Below, one piece after another: positions 1 to 9,241 of a stretch of DNA of 64,000 bases. The translations under genes and the position numbers were made by a program. The stretch comes from Haemophilus parainfluenzae (lineage in GTDB: Bacteria; Pseudomonadota; Gammaproteobacteria; Enterobacterales; Pasteurellaceae): NCBI RefSeq assembly GCF_014931415.1, contig NZ_CP063121.1:1550001-1614000 (forward strand), read 5' to 3'. The notes under the pieces were generated by a model that saw nothing but the letters and a program-made list of their open reading frames with translations, was not told the DNA's origin and did not search any database. Position 1 is the stretch's first letter. The number at the start of each line of letters is the position of its first letter.

Positions 1-236
1 ATATGCAAGTTTGCGGCATAAGGTGAAGCACCGCTTGATGTCATTGGATCAAAACCAGTAGAAAGTGGATAAGCAATCCCCGCTTCAATGGTTTTACCTT
101 TAATGTCTGCAGCAAAGGCTTTTGGTGCAAATGTGCCTAATGTGCCACTAAATGCAAGACCTGCCCCCACGCCAGCCATTAGCTTCATAAAATGACGACG
201 AGATTCATTTGTTTCAAAGGAAAAATGCTTTGTCAT
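1..236 (-). CDS. Tat-exported periplasmic solute-binding protein, partial (N-terminus only)
   Basis: This is the first 78 or so codons of a gene that runs off the left edge. The start is ATG at 236, with AGGAG just upstream on the minus strand. The N-terminus shows a twin-arginine signal: SRRHFMK, then a hydrophobic stretch with GAGLAFSG, and a likely cleavage site after APKAFA. The mature part begins with [20 protein letters not shown], which resembles family 5 peptide or nickel ABC-transporter binding proteins. Twin-arginine export implies folding in the cytoplasm before transport, unusual for this family. Only the N-terminus is visible, so the substrate cannot be judged. The upstream gap shared with dps holds a perfect CRP core site. 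Confidence 0.65.
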   Translation of the reverse strand, partial: MTKHFSFETNESRRHFMKLMAGVGAGLAFSGTLGTFAPKAFAADIKGKTIEAGIAYPLSTGFDPMTSSGASPYAANLH

Positions 237-395
237 ACTAAACTCCTGATGAGTAATAAAATCACATTTTGGTTTTTAAACCTAGCCAAACATTTCATTC
301 GAAAATGAAGTAAAGCAATCAAATCTTAGAATAAAATGATTTCTATCAATCATAATCATCTTCGATTCATTCTGTCAAAGGGGAAATATTGAATG

Positions 396-411
396 TGTGA
401 TCTACTTCACA
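396..411. promoter_or_regulatory. CRP (cAMP receptor protein) binding site, perfect core
   Basis: TGTGA-TCTACT-TCACA matches both CRP half-sites exactly (10 of 10 core bases). It lies in the 352-base gap (237-588) between the divergent solute-binding protein gene and dps. A possible minus-10 (CATAAT, 450-455) would put the dps start near 462, about 59 bases from the site centre, a class I spacing. The site could equally serve the leftward gene. The rest of the gap holds one uptake signal (532-540) and AT-rich sequence. Confidence 0.65.
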
Positions 412-588
412 GAGTTTTTTGCAATTTAAAATAAAAGTTTTTAACTATGCATAATTTATTATAAATAGATTTTAGCTATTGAATCGCTAGATAATATGAA
501 ATAGCCATCAGAAAAAACAATGCTTATAATGACCGCACTTCCCAAGCAAGGGAACAACATTTTAATCAACAATAAAGAGGAAAATACT

Positions 589-1071
589 ATGCCAAAAACA
601 TCAATCGGTTTAGATAAAAAAGCATCTGAAAAATTAGCAGCAAAATTAAACGAATTATTAGCAACCTATCAAGTATTCTATACCAACGTACGTGGTTACC
701 ACTGGAATATCAAAGGTGTGAACTTCTTTGAATTACACGCAAAATTTGAAGAAATCTACACGGATTTAGTGGAAAAAGTCGATGAAGTGGCAGAACGTAT
801 CTTAACTTTAGGTTACACACCACATAACGGTTATTCACAATACTTCAAAGACTCACGTATTAAAGAAGAGTTAGGAGTAAGTGATGCACAATCTTGCTTA
901 AAAGGCACATTAGAAGGATTAAAAGTATTACTTGAGCAACAACGTGAAATTCTTGAATTAGCAGGTGAATCTGATGATGAAGGTACAGCGTCTCAAATGA
1001 GCGACTACATCAAAGAGCAAGAAAAACTTGTTTGGATGTTCCAAGCCGCTTGCCAAACTTGCTATGCTTAA
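589..1071 (+). CDS. dps: Dps family ferritin-like DNA-protection protein
   Basis: This encodes a 160-residue Dps/ferritin-like protein, which stores iron by oxidising Fe(II) with hydrogen peroxide inside a dodecamer and so protects DNA in starved or stressed cells. All four inter-subunit ferroxidase ligands of the family are in place: His38 (YHWNIKG), His50, Asp65 and Glu69, with the usual spacings. I chose the ATG at 589 because AAAGAGG lies 9 bases upstream; an in-frame ATG at 520 would add 23 residues (including an uptake signal read as TAL) that the family lacks. The gene stands alone and ends in a strong terminator. A CRP site lies about 180 bases upstream of the start codon. Confidence 0.93.
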   Translation: MPKTSIGLDKKASEKLAAKLNELLATYQVFYTNVRGYHWNIKGVNFFELHAKFEEIYTDLVEKVDEVAERILTLGYTPHNGYSQYFKDSRIKEELGVSDAQSCLKGTLEGLKVLLEQQREILELAGESDDEGTASQMSDYIKEQEKLVWMFQAACQTCYA

Positions 1072-1091
1072 TTAAATATTGATTAAATACG

Positions 1092-1118
1092 AAAGCCGAC
1101 TGATGTCGGCTTTTTATT
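1092..1118 (+). terminator. Rho-independent terminator of dps
   Basis: Stem AAAGCCGAC (1092-1100) pairs with GTCGGCTTT (1105-1113) around a 4-base loop, followed by a T-rich tract. It also separates dps from the convergent yjjB. Confidence 0.9.
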
Positions 1119-1120
1119 TT

Positions 1121-1582
1121 CTATACTACAGGCTTTTGTCGATAGAACAATAGCCCTGGTAAAGCTAAGCCCAAAACAAGGGCTCCCAAAATAAAGCTGG
1201 TATTGATAAAAGAGCTGATCATTTGCTCAAATAATTTATCGGAAAATCCATAATGATGAATTTGTACGATAGCAATCATCGCTTTATAAGCATGAACACC
1301 CGGAATCATTGGAATAATTGCCGCAACGGTAAAGACTTTTGGATGGGCTAAATAGCGATGAGATAAATGCACACCAATAAAACCAATCAAACAAGTGGCA
1401 AAAAAAGTGGCAAAAACAATCGGGACTCCAAAGTGTAATAATAACGTTCTCGTGACATGCCCAAGTGCACCTAAAATAGCACAATACTTTAAGGCCTTAG
1501 GTGGAACATTAAATACCAAGGCAAATCCTACTGCAGGAATGGCTGCAAAAAGCATATCGTCGAGTAAATTCAGTAAAAACAT
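1121..1582 (-). CDS. yjjB: YjjB family membrane protein, threonine/serine exporter-like small subunit
   Basis: This 153-residue membrane protein has about five hydrophobic segments and belongs to the ThrE-like family. In E. coli, YjjB works with YjjP, and the pair has been reported to export succinate; related fused proteins export threonine and serine. The sequence shows the family's PMIPG motif (residues ~92-96). I chose the ATG at 1582 because GGTGGGG precedes it at good spacing and it lies 4 bases after the yjjP stop. An upstream in-frame ATG at 1604 would overlap yjjP and add eight residues. The gene is the second of a two-gene operon. Confidence 0.85.
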   Translation of the reverse strand: MFLLNLLDDMLFAAIPAVGFALVFNVPPKALKYCAILGALGHVTRTLLLHFGVPIVFATFFATCLIGFIGVHLSHRYLAHPKVFTVAAIIPMIPGVHAYKAMIAIVQIHHYGFSDKLFEQMISSFINTSFILGALVLGLALPGLLFYRQKPVV

Positions 1583-1586
1583 CTTA

Positions 1587-2357
1587 TTACCCCACCCAAG
1601 AAACAATATTTAAAAGATTTAATGCAAAGACGATGCCTAAACAAGCACCAAAGGTAAGAACCGTAGCGATGGTCCATCGTCCTATTCCCATATTGACATA
1701 CCCTTTTAAAATATCTGCAAGTGAGTTAATTAATGGGAATCCTGGGACAAGTAATAAAACGCTAGAAGCTAATGCGATATGAGGATCATTGCCTAAACTA
1801 TATTTCAAACTGACACCGGAAATCAGTGAGGCAACAAAAGCGGTAATGGCAAAAACGATGAGTGGATTGTAATGACGCTTAGAAATTTCTTGTCGAACAA
1901 ACATCGCAATGGCAGAAGCAATAAAGGTAATTGCACAAATTGTGATATCTCCACCAGAAAGGTGAGCAAAAGAGGCACAAGATAAACCAATCATAAACAC
2001 CACCAAATAACGGTTATATTTTAGTGGTTTTAATTTATCTAGTTTCTTTTGAGCCATGGACAAATCATACAAGTGATGCTCTACGGCAACCACAATGTGC
2101 TGAACATCCGTAACGATTTGCATATTAATGCCTTTATCGACATTCTTCCGCACAGTAGTAATACAATGTTGCTTAGAAAGTGTGGTCAATAAGACGGCAT
2201 TTGCCGTCAAAGCACACTCCACGCTTTCAATGCCTAAAGCTACACCTAATCGCTGAGCCATTTGTACGACGACAGCACTTTCTGCCCCATGCTGTAATAA
2301 TAACAAAGCGGTTTCCACACAAATACGGGTAACCGCTCGTTGGTATTCCTGATCCAT
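1587..2357 (-). CDS. yjjP: YjjP family membrane protein, threonine/serine exporter-like large subunit
   Basis: This 256-residue protein has a soluble N-terminal half (about 110 residues) followed by roughly five membrane segments, the layout of the YjjP/ThrE N-terminal family. The segment LLLVPGFPLINSLADIL is the family's conserved PG motif. It is translated just ahead of yjjB, and the two are expected to form one inner-membrane exporter; succinate is the reported E. coli substrate, but the substrate here is inferred. The ATG at 2357 is preceded by AGAGAT. A good minus-10 (TATAAT on the minus strand, 2390-2395) lies in the upstream gap. Confidence 0.85.
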   Translation of the reverse strand: MDQEYQRAVTRICVETALLLLQHGAESAVVVQMAQRLGVALGIESVECALTANAVLLTTLSKQHCITTVRKNVDKGINMQIVTDVQHIVVAVEHHLYDLSMAQKKLDKLKPLKYNRYLVVFMIGLSCASFAHLSGGDITICAITFIASAIAMFVRQEISKRHYNPLIVFAITAFVASLISGVSLKYSLGNDPHIALASSVLLLVPGFPLINSLADILKGYVNMGIGRWTIATVLTFGACLGIVFALNLLNIVSWVG

Positions 2358-2485
2358 ATCTCTGCGCTCTTATAAAGTAAACCTTAGAGATTATAGATCG
2401 ATGAATAAAAAATACTGAAAAAATGACCGTATCTATGATCCAAGTCAAAAGTTCAGTATCTCCAAAGCCTATGACTTAACAGAGA

Positions 2486-3133
2486 TTAAATGGCTTTATC
2501 AAAATACAGCGGCACATTGCTTAACTTAGCCATATTCGTGATATAAGCTAAAACTGCTGGTGGAAATTTGATGCCTTTCACACAAGTCAGATTTCGCAAT
2601 ACCGGGAAAACGATAATATCTTCAAGAGAAAGTTGGCCGTTTAAGGCATTTTTAGATTGAATTAATACCGCTAATTTCTCTAAATCACCTTTTAAGCGAG
2701 CAAGATAGGTTTCAGTCTTCGCAATATTTTCAGAAAAATCACCAATAAATTCCGTTTTCTTTTTAGTGAAATAATCGACCGCACTTTGGGTTTCAAATTC
2801 TGCTAAACCAATTTGCGTAAAGCGTGCAGTCGTAAGATGACCATAATAACTGCCAACTTCTTTTAACCATGCTTCAATTTCAGGACGAACGTATTCAGAT
2901 AAGATTTTTTCACCAAAATGTTTATCAACATAATGCACGATATCCAAACTTTCCGGCATCGCAGTACCATCTTCTTTGACAAGAATTGGCACAACCTTTT
3001 TGCCCACTAAACCAATTGGCGTTGCTTCATCATCATTTGCCAGCACTACAAGTTCTACCGGTAAATTTTTTAAACCAAAAATCATGCGGACACGTACACA
3101 AAACGGGCAATGATCGTAAACATATAATTTCAT
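2486..3133 (-). CDS. grxB: Glutaredoxin 2
   Basis: This encodes a 215-residue protein of the GrxB family, glutaredoxins with a glutathione-transferase-like two-domain fold. The thioredoxin-like N-terminal domain starts with MKLYVYDHCPFCVRVRM and carries the CPFC redox site (residues 9-12). The helical C-terminal domain fills the rest. It reduces protein disulfides with glutathione in the cytosol. Length matches E. coli Grx2 (215). The start lies 4 bases after the recD stop, with AGGAGTAAAA upstream, so the gene is probably co-transcribed with recB-recD. The 128-base gap downstream leads to yjjP. Confidence 0.92.
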   Translation of the reverse strand: MKLYVYDHCPFCVRVRMIFGLKNLPVELVVLANDDEATPIGLVGKKVVPILVKEDGTAMPESLDIVHYVDKHFGEKILSEYVRPEIEAWLKEVGSYYGHLTTARFTQIGLAEFETQSAVDYFTKKKTEFIGDFSENIAKTETYLARLKGDLEKLAVLIQSKNALNGQLSLEDIIVFPVLRNLTCVKGIKFPPAVLAYITNMAKLSNVPLYFDKAI

Positions 3134-3136
3134 TTT

Positions 3137-5071
3137 TTACTCCTCTTTTTCCTGTAATAATTTTCCTAAACCACTTTGTCTTTTTACCGTATTTCTGACC
3201 GCACTTTGCCAGATTTTTTCATTAGCAAATACGGAAAGTTGATTTTTCGCACGGGTAACACCGGTAAATACCAGCTCTCGTGAAAGCACTGGATTAGGTT
3301 CTGTTGGCAATACCATTACCGTATGATCAAACTCCGAACCTTGGGATTTATGAATCGTCATCATAAATGCAGGCTCGTGAGCGGGAATACGACTGGTAGA
3401 AACTTCTCGATTGCCGAACCACACTTTGCCCTTAGCTAAACACAAGCCAATATCACCGTTATACAGTTTCACGTTATGATCGTTTTCGGTAATCATAATT
3501 GGCTTACCAATATACCAATCGTCCTCTTGGCGGAACCAAAGTAGTTTTTCTGCACGCAATGCTAAAGCAATTTCTCGATTTAACTCTTCCACACCTAATG
3601 CCGAAGCACGAAGTGCAGTCAAAAAACGAACGGAATTAAAACGGTCTAAAATTGCTTCCGCATAAGTTTTTTCGTTGCCCTTTTCATCTATAAATTTTGC
3701 ATTGAGATCTTTCTTTTGAGCAAAATAAGTTTGAAGCTGGGTTAAATAAACACGGTAATTTTCGACCGCACTTTTCACCACTTGTCGAACAGATTCTTTA
3801 ACGTCTTGCTCTTCATCAAAATGATGGAAATGCAACTCTTGTGGATATTCCGCAAAGGTTGCTACACTGCCCTCACCTTTTCCTTGTTGAATTTGCTCAG
3901 CAAGTTGTTTAATGCCCGAATCATCTCGGAAGCGACGACTAAAGGTTAAATGACAAATGGCATCACGCATCGGACTATGTTCATCTGAAGTTGGAACGGT
4001 ATAGCCTGTTGTTGCATGGATATAATCTGCTTGAGCAGGGCTATAATCTTGCGTTAAAAACTGTGCTATTTCCCCTAATACCGCTCCCGCTTCCACTGAA
4101 GCTAATTGAGCTTGGTCACCCAATAAAATCAAACGCGTTTCGGGTTTCAACGCTTGCACCAGTTTCGCCATCATCGGCAAATCAATCATCGAGGTTTCAT
4201 CCACCACTAGCACATCAATTTGCAGTGGATTATGTGCATGATATTTCACGCTATCGGTAAAAGGGCGAACGCCTAGTAAACGATGCAACGTTTCTGCGGT
4301 TTTAGGAATAGATGCACGTAACTCATCTGAAATCGGCATTTGTGCCAAAGCGTTTTCGATAGATTCCGTTAAACGAGCTGCAGCTTTCCCTGTTGGCGCA
4401 ACCAATTTAATGTGAAGTTTGCCACCAAATAATTCCTGTAATACACATAATAATCGAGTGACGGTCGTGGTTTTCCCTGTTCCCGGTCCACCTGTAATCA
4501 CAGAAAATGGACTTTTCACTGCTGTTGCGACTGCTACTTTTTGCCAATCAACTTGCGCTTGTTGTTGAGGAAAATAACGATCTAATAATGTCCGAATTTG
4601 TTGCGGTTCTACCGATAAAGTGCGGTCATTTTTCAATGCGTTTTTAATATATTGCGCCACGCGGAATTCATCTTGCCAAGCACGATAGAAATAAATCGCC
4701 CCAAATTGAAATGCGAGAGGCGCAATCTGATTTTCAGGATCTTGTGTAAAAGCAATATGTTCCACTAAGGCTGATTGCCATTTTGATACAGGAAGAGAAC
4801 CAATCTTTTCATTGATAAGTGATAAAAAATCCATTTCAGTATGACGATAAGCCAAGCCGAATAAATTACGTTCTAAAAAGCGATCTAATACACAACAAGT
4901 ATTGCCTTGCGTATAGCTCCAGTTACAAAGTGCGGCTAATAAAATCGCTAAATTTTGTACGGGTTCGGCATAGCCTTTATCTTTTTGTTTATCCGCAATT
5001 AATTGAGCAAAATAATAATCGCCTTGAGTAATCACACCTTGTTCTTGCAAGGATTTTAATAGGCTTAACAT
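3137..5071 (-). CDS. recD: Exonuclease V (RecBCD) alpha subunit, 5'-3' helicase
   Basis: RecD is the fast 5'-3' motor of RecBCD, which processes double-strand ends for recombination and degrades foreign linear DNA. The 644-residue product has the Walker A motif GGPGTGKT (residues 194-201), a DETSM Walker B motif, and late superfamily 1 motifs around TIHKSQGSEF. I chose the ATG at 5071 because it overlaps the recB stop as TAATG; the longer in-frame start at 5107 lies inside recB and gives a non-homologous N-terminus. recC is not in this window, which fits Haemophilus, where it is elsewhere. Several uptake signals lie within the gene. Confidence 0.95.
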   Translation of the reverse strand: MLSLLKSLQEQGVITQGDYYFAQLIADKQKDKGYAEPVQNLAILLAALCNWSYTQGNTCCVLDRFLERNLFGLAYRHTEMDFLSLINEKIGSLPVSKWQSALVEHIAFTQDPENQIAPLAFQFGAIYFYRAWQDEFRVAQYIKNALKNDRTLSVEPQQIRTLLDRYFPQQQAQVDWQKVAVATAVKSPFSVITGGPGTGKTTTVTRLLCVLQELFGGKLHIKLVAPTGKAAARLTESIENALAQMPISDELRASIPKTAETLHRLLGVRPFTDSVKYHAHNPLQIDVLVVDETSMIDLPMMAKLVQALKPETRLILLGDQAQLASVEAGAVLGEIAQFLTQDYSPAQADYIHATTGYTVPTSDEHSPMRDAICHLTFSRRFRDDSGIKQLAEQIQQGKGEGSVATFAEYPQELHFHHFDEEQDVKESVRQVVKSAVENYRVYLTQLQTYFAQKKDLNAKFIDEKGNEKTYAEAILDRFNSVRFLTALRASALGVEELNREIALALRAEKLLWFRQEDDWYIGKPIMITENDHNVKLYNGDIGLCLAKGKVWFGNREVSTSRIPAHEPAFMMTIHKSQGSEFDHTVMVLPTEPNPVLSRELVFTGVTRAKNQLSVFANEKIWQSAVRNTVKRQSGLGKLLQEKEE

Positions 5072-8000
5072 TAAAATAATTCCTCTAATTGTTGGATTAA
5101 TTGCCAATCTGGTTTATCAAAAAAGATGCCCGATTGTGGCGAACCATTCATTCCTCGTAAAAATGCATAAACCACACCACCAAAATCTCGGTTGTAATCG
5201 TAGTGAGGCAAACGTGTTTTTAAATAACGGTGTAATGCCACCACATACAACAAATATTGCCAATCATAATGATGCTCTAACATGGCTTTTTTCAATGCGG
5301 CTTGATCGTAATCCTTTAATGTTTCACCTAAGAAATTCGATTTGTAATCAAGCAAATAATATTTATCTTGATGACAGAAAACTAAGTCCATCGTGCCTCG
5401 CACCATGCCTTGAATATCATCAAACTGTAACGGTTCTGATGGCAAATGATGCAAGGTTGCTAACGCTCGATTAAAACCTGCCACATCAAAATGGCTTGTG
5501 ATATTGAGATAAAACGCCAACTCTTTTAAGCATTGTTTTTCGTTAATTTGTGCAAGGGTAAAATCATCGTTTGGCAAAATTGGCGTGCTGAGTATTTGTT
5601 CAAACCACTGTTGAACTGCTACAAACTGCTCTTCCGCAAGATTCAAATCCTGACATAGCTTTTCAATGTTTTCTTTCTCAGCCAGTTGAGCAAAAGGCAC
5701 CTTTTCAAAATAACGATGCAATAACGTACCGATTTGTGTTCCCCGTGGGAAATCTAGAACCATTTCATCATTATCATGAGCAAGTGCGGTCAGATTTTCA
5801 GGGATATTTTCTGTTGAAATCAACGCATCATAATCTTTCGCATCATCAAAAATGAGCGATTTCTTCACCGCACTTTCATTCAAATAAGCTTTGCGTTGAT
5901 GTGTTTGTTCAATGCCACTAAAGCTCGTCACTCGCCAATCTTGTTCAATTTCACCCCGGAAAGTTTCCGCACTTAAATTTTCTTGAGAAACATTTAAGGT
6001 AAGTGGTTCACTGGTTTGTAAAACATCGGTTAATTCAATCGCTACATCATTTGGTAAGAGCTGCTTAAATTTTTCCAATAACGGTTGGGTATCCCAATTA
6101 TTTGGCAAATCGAGTTTTCGACTAATTTCACCTTGCGTTAAAACATACAATAAAGCATTCCATTTTTTATCAAAGGCTTTTGGTAACACAAAGGCCATTT
6201 GGTATTTTGCTCGGGTTAATGCCACATAAAGCAAACGCAATTCTTCCGCAAAAACTTCTTCTGTTAAATCATCCAAATGTTGATCTTGCATATCCCACAA
6301 GGTTTTCTCTTCATCACTGTCGTAATATAAATTAAACAGTTTCTTTTTAGTTGGGTCTTTTGCTGCATTTCCTAAAAATGGCAACCAAACCAAATCATAT
6401 TCCAAGCCTTTGGATTTATGGATAGTTACAATCTTCACTAACTGACGTTCGCTTTCTAAACGAATTTGTGCTTCTTGACGACCATCATCTTGAATTTGCT
6501 TTTCAAACCAACGCAATAAAGCTGCTTCACTTTCATTTAATGCCGCTGCTTGCTGTAAAATTTCAGCTAAATGTAACAAATCCGTCAGTTTTCGCTCGCC
6601 ATCAGGCCGAGATAAGAGTTTTTCTGTGATATTTTCAGCTAAAAGTAAATGGTGCAACATCGGCAATACGCCTTGGCGTTGCCAAATTTGTTGATACTCT
6701 GCGAATTTTTCAGCCCAACGTTGCCACTGAATTTCATCATTGTGAATTTGGTGAATTTCAGCTGCATTTAAGCCGAAAAGTGCGGTCGCAATGGCATTTA
6801 AAATAGGGCGCTCAGTCACACTCAAACAGGCTTGCAAAATCAAGGCCAGTTCTTTTGCTGTGCTACTCTCAAAGACATTTCCTTTATCCGAAAGGTAAAC
6901 CGAAGCAATACCAAGTGCTTGCAATTCTTTTTTCACCAATTCGGCTTCGGTATAACCACGCACCAAAACAGCAATATTTTCTGCTCGCAATGTTTGATTT
7001 TCCGCTTTACTTTCATTTGGAAAAACAACCGGATTTTCAGTCGCACTTTTTAACCATTGCTGAATAGATATTGCGCAAGCTTTCGCATAATCTTGCTGGG
7101 TGGATTTGTCTTTATCATTAATATAAAAACGGAAAGCGGGTTCAGGTTGATTATTCAACTGAAAAACAAGATTCTTCTTGGCTGCGCCGACGTTTAAAAA
7201 TTTAATATTTTTATAAATAAAAGGCGTATTTTTAAAATCAAATAATCGATTTACCCCTTCCACTAAAGTTTGAGAAGAACGGTAGTTTGTACCGAGATTA
7301 AAACGCTCGCTTGCTTCGTCTGCTGCTTTTAAATAAGTAAAAATATCGGCACCACGGAAGCGATAAATCGCCTGTTTTGGGTCCCCGATCATCATAAAGC
7401 CAACATTACCAGACGCGTTTTTATTGTGATAAATTTTCGAGAAAATTTGATACTGCAATGCATCCGTATCTTGGAACTCGTCAATCATGGCAAAAGGATA
7501 TTGAAAACGAATTAATTCCGCTAACTGTTCTCCGCCCTCACCATGTAATGCTTCTTTCAATAAGCGTAATAAATCATCAAAGGATTTTTCAGGATGATTC
7601 GCTTTGTATTCAAGAAGTTTCTTTTGAATACCTTGACGATAGTGATAGAGAATGATTTTTTTAAATAAATTACTCGGTTGAAGTTGCTCAATTAAAGCTT
7701 CAATCTCTTCAAAAGTTGGATGTGTTATTCTCACACCTTTTTTCTTGAAAGGTGCGTTGACAGCGTTATCCAAAGCCGATTGTGTAAATTTTTTTACTAA
7801 TGTTTCGTTTAAGGTGAGATCTGCTCTATTTTTTGCCCATGAGGTGACTTCATCTACAAGTGATAAAATTGTTTTGCTTGAATGTGTTTTCCCATTTAAA
7901 CAAGATTTCTCTTTTTTTACGACTTCTTCATCAAAAAGGTCTCGGATTTTAGCCGCATTTTCTAACCAAGTATCTTTAATCTTTTCAATAATTTCCGCAT

Positions 8001-8712
8001 TCTTAGTGATATCTTTTTGCAAAAATTCTTTTAATGGCAGTTCTAACAGTTCTGGTTTATCAAGTTGTACAGAGAAATCATTTCCAATATTTGAGCCTAA
8101 ATCATTCAATACCTCTTCTGGCGACTTTAATTCTTTTGAGATAAATGCAGCCAAATGGAAAGGCAAATCATAAAAATGCTCCCGCCAAAATTCATTTGCA
8201 AATTGTTTGAGTAAATCAGACTGATCTTTGAGAAGTTTTAAATTGAAATGCACGCCTGAATTGAAAGCATGTTGCATCAGCATTCGGCGACAAAAACCGT
8301 GAATGGTATAAATGGAGGCTAAATCTAAATTTTGTTCGGCCAGCTTTAAGCGGCGAAGTGCGATCGGGATATCCTCTAAATAAGGCAACAATTCCGCTAA
8401 AAATTGATGTTCCCCAGTAAAAATCGCCTTATCTTTTGTCTCATAATATTCAGAAAAAACAGAAATTGCTGCTGTTAAACGTTCCCGAATTTTACGTTTT
8501 AAATCTTCTGTCGCCATTTCAGTAAAGGTTACCACCAAAATTTCTTCCACATTTAATGGTCGAGAAAAACAATTCTCACCTGCTTGTAAAAGTAAACGAA
8601 GATAGATAGAACCGATAGTATAGGTTTTCCCAGTACCGGCAGAGGCCTCAATTAAATTGACTTGATTTAAGGGTAAAGAAATGGCATTAAGTGCGGTTGA
8701 TTTTTGGCTCAT
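5071..8712 (-). CDS. recB: Exonuclease V (RecBCD) beta subunit, helicase and nuclease
   Basis: RecB supplies the 3'-5' helicase and the sole nuclease of RecBCD. The 1213-residue product has a UvrD-like helicase region with Walker A ASAGTGKT (residues 24-31), a DEFQDTD motif and IHKSKGLEYDLVWLP. The C-terminal RecB nuclease domain has the acidic site GTMDLVF (Asp1109) and LLDYKSN (Asp1122, Lys1124), equivalent to the catalytic Asp and Lys of the E. coli enzyme. The length is slightly above that of E. coli RecB (1180). The gene leads a recB-recD(-grxB) operon. Its N-terminal STAL is written by an uptake signal. Confidence 0.95.
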   Translation of the reverse strand: MSQKSTALNAISLPLNQVNLIEASAGTGKTYTIGSIYLRLLLQAGENCFSRPLNVEEILVVTFTEMATEDLKRKIRERLTAAISVFSEYYETKDKAIFTGEHQFLAELLPYLEDIPIALRRLKLAEQNLDLASIYTIHGFCRRMLMQHAFNSGVHFNLKLLKDQSDLLKQFANEFWREHFYDLPFHLAAFISKELKSPEEVLNDLGSNIGNDFSVQLDKPELLELPLKEFLQKDITKNAEIIEKIKDTWLENAAKIRDLFDEEVVKKEKSCLNGKTHSSKTILSLVDEVTSWAKNRADLTLNETLVKKFTQSALDNAVNAPFKKKGVRITHPTFEEIEALIEQLQPSNLFKKIILYHYRQGIQKKLLEYKANHPEKSFDDLLRLLKEALHGEGGEQLAELIRFQYPFAMIDEFQDTDALQYQIFSKIYHNKNASGNVGFMMIGDPKQAIYRFRGADIFTYLKAADEASERFNLGTNYRSSQTLVEGVNRLFDFKNTPFIYKNIKFLNVGAAKKNLVFQLNNQPEPAFRFYINDKDKSTQQDYAKACAISIQQWLKSATENPVVFPNESKAENQTLRAENIAVLVRGYTEAELVKKELQALGIASVYLSDKGNVFESSTAKELALILQACLSVTERPILNAIATALFGLNAAEIHQIHNDEIQWQRWAEKFAEYQQIWQRQGVLPMLHHLLLAENITEKLLSRPDGERKLTDLLHLAEILQQAAALNESEAALLRWFEKQIQDDGRQEAQIRLESERQLVKIVTIHKSKGLEYDLVWLPFLGNAAKDPTKKKLFNLYYDSDEEKTLWDMQDQHLDDLTEEVFAEELRLLYVALTRAKYQMAFVLPKAFDKKWNALLYVLTQGEISRKLDLPNNWDTQPLLEKFKQLLPNDVAIELTDVLQTSEPLTLNVSQENLSAETFRGEIEQDWRVTSFSGIEQTHQRKAYLNESAVKKSLIFDDAKDYDALISTENIPENLTALAHDNDEMVLDFPRGTQIGTLLHRYFEKVPFAQLAEKENIEKLCQDLNLAEEQFVAVQQWFEQILSTPILPNDDFTLAQINEKQCLKELAFYLNITSHFDVAGFNRALATLHHLPSEPLQFDDIQGMVRGTMDLVFCHQDKYYLLDYKSNFLGETLKDYDQAALKKAMLEHHYDWQYLLYVVALHRYLKTRLPHYDYNRDFGGVVYAFLRGMNGSPQSGIFFDKPDWQLIQQLEELF

Positions 8713-8769
8713 TTTTTTATTTTTTTGGAAACATTAGTGTGCTTCTATTGTAGGGATTTAGTGGGGGGA

Positions 8770-8802
8770 TTTCCATAAAAAATGCGGTGAAATTTCACCG
8801 CA
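8770..8802 (-). terminator. Terminator downstream of the DsrE-like gene, built on an uptake signal
   Basis: On the minus strand a perfect 20-base palindrome (8783-8802, TGCGGTGAAA and its complement) is followed by TTTTTTA. One arm is a perfect uptake signal and the other differs at one base. Confidence 0.75.
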
Positions 8803-8824
8803 CTTTATTCTTTATCTTATTATT

Positions 8825-9181
8825 TTAGAACGTTAAAACTTTATCCGCCCATAATGTCCACTCAGATACATCATCTAAAGTACCAAGGGTCACGCCATCA
8901 ATTAATTTAGCATCTAATAAACCACGAGCTTTTACACAGCTGGTGCATAATTTAATTTCAGCACCTTGTGCCGCTAAAATATCGATAAGTTGTTGGATAT
9001 TGAAACCTTCATTTGGATTTTGCCCCGCAATACCGCATAAAATCGCATCAGAAAAGCAGAATAATTTAATATTCACATCCTTGCTGTGTTCTTCCTTCAT
9101 ATTGATGGCGAAACGAACAGCGTTGAACGTTTTTTCTCCGCTATATGTGGAATCATTGACAATAAAAAGAATATTTTGCAT
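8825..9181 (-). CDS. DsrE/DsrF-like family protein (YchN-like)
   Basis: This 118-residue protein belongs to the DsrE family of small sulfur-relay-like proteins. The start MQNILFIVNDSTYSGEKTFN and a conserved cysteine pair in CTSCVKARG (near residue 80) are typical of the YchN branch, which forms hexamers in E. coli. The exact reaction is unknown; the paired cysteines suggest handling of thiols or persulfides. The gene has a strong AAGGAG site, stands alone between recB and the purine permease, and ends in an uptake-signal terminator. Confidence 0.8.
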   Translation of the reverse strand: MQNILFIVNDSTYSGEKTFNAVRFAINMKEEHSKDVNIKLFCFSDAILCGIAGQNPNEGFNIQQLIDILAAQGAEIKLCTSCVKARGLLDAKLIDGVTLGTLDDVSEWTLWADKVLTF

Positions 9182-9241
9182 AACTCACTCCTTGTTACAA
9201 TACTATAAAAATGAAGGCGTAATAATTACGCCTTTATGAAA

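Noticed and set aside
335..365. Possible Fur box (TGATTTCTATCAATCATAAT region) upstream of dps
   Set aside because: Only scattered matches to the GATAAT hexamers; not enough to call.
7745..8173. A 142-codon plus-strand open frame
   Set aside because: Antisense to recB, with composition (Ser, Phe, Lys) expected of a shadow frame.
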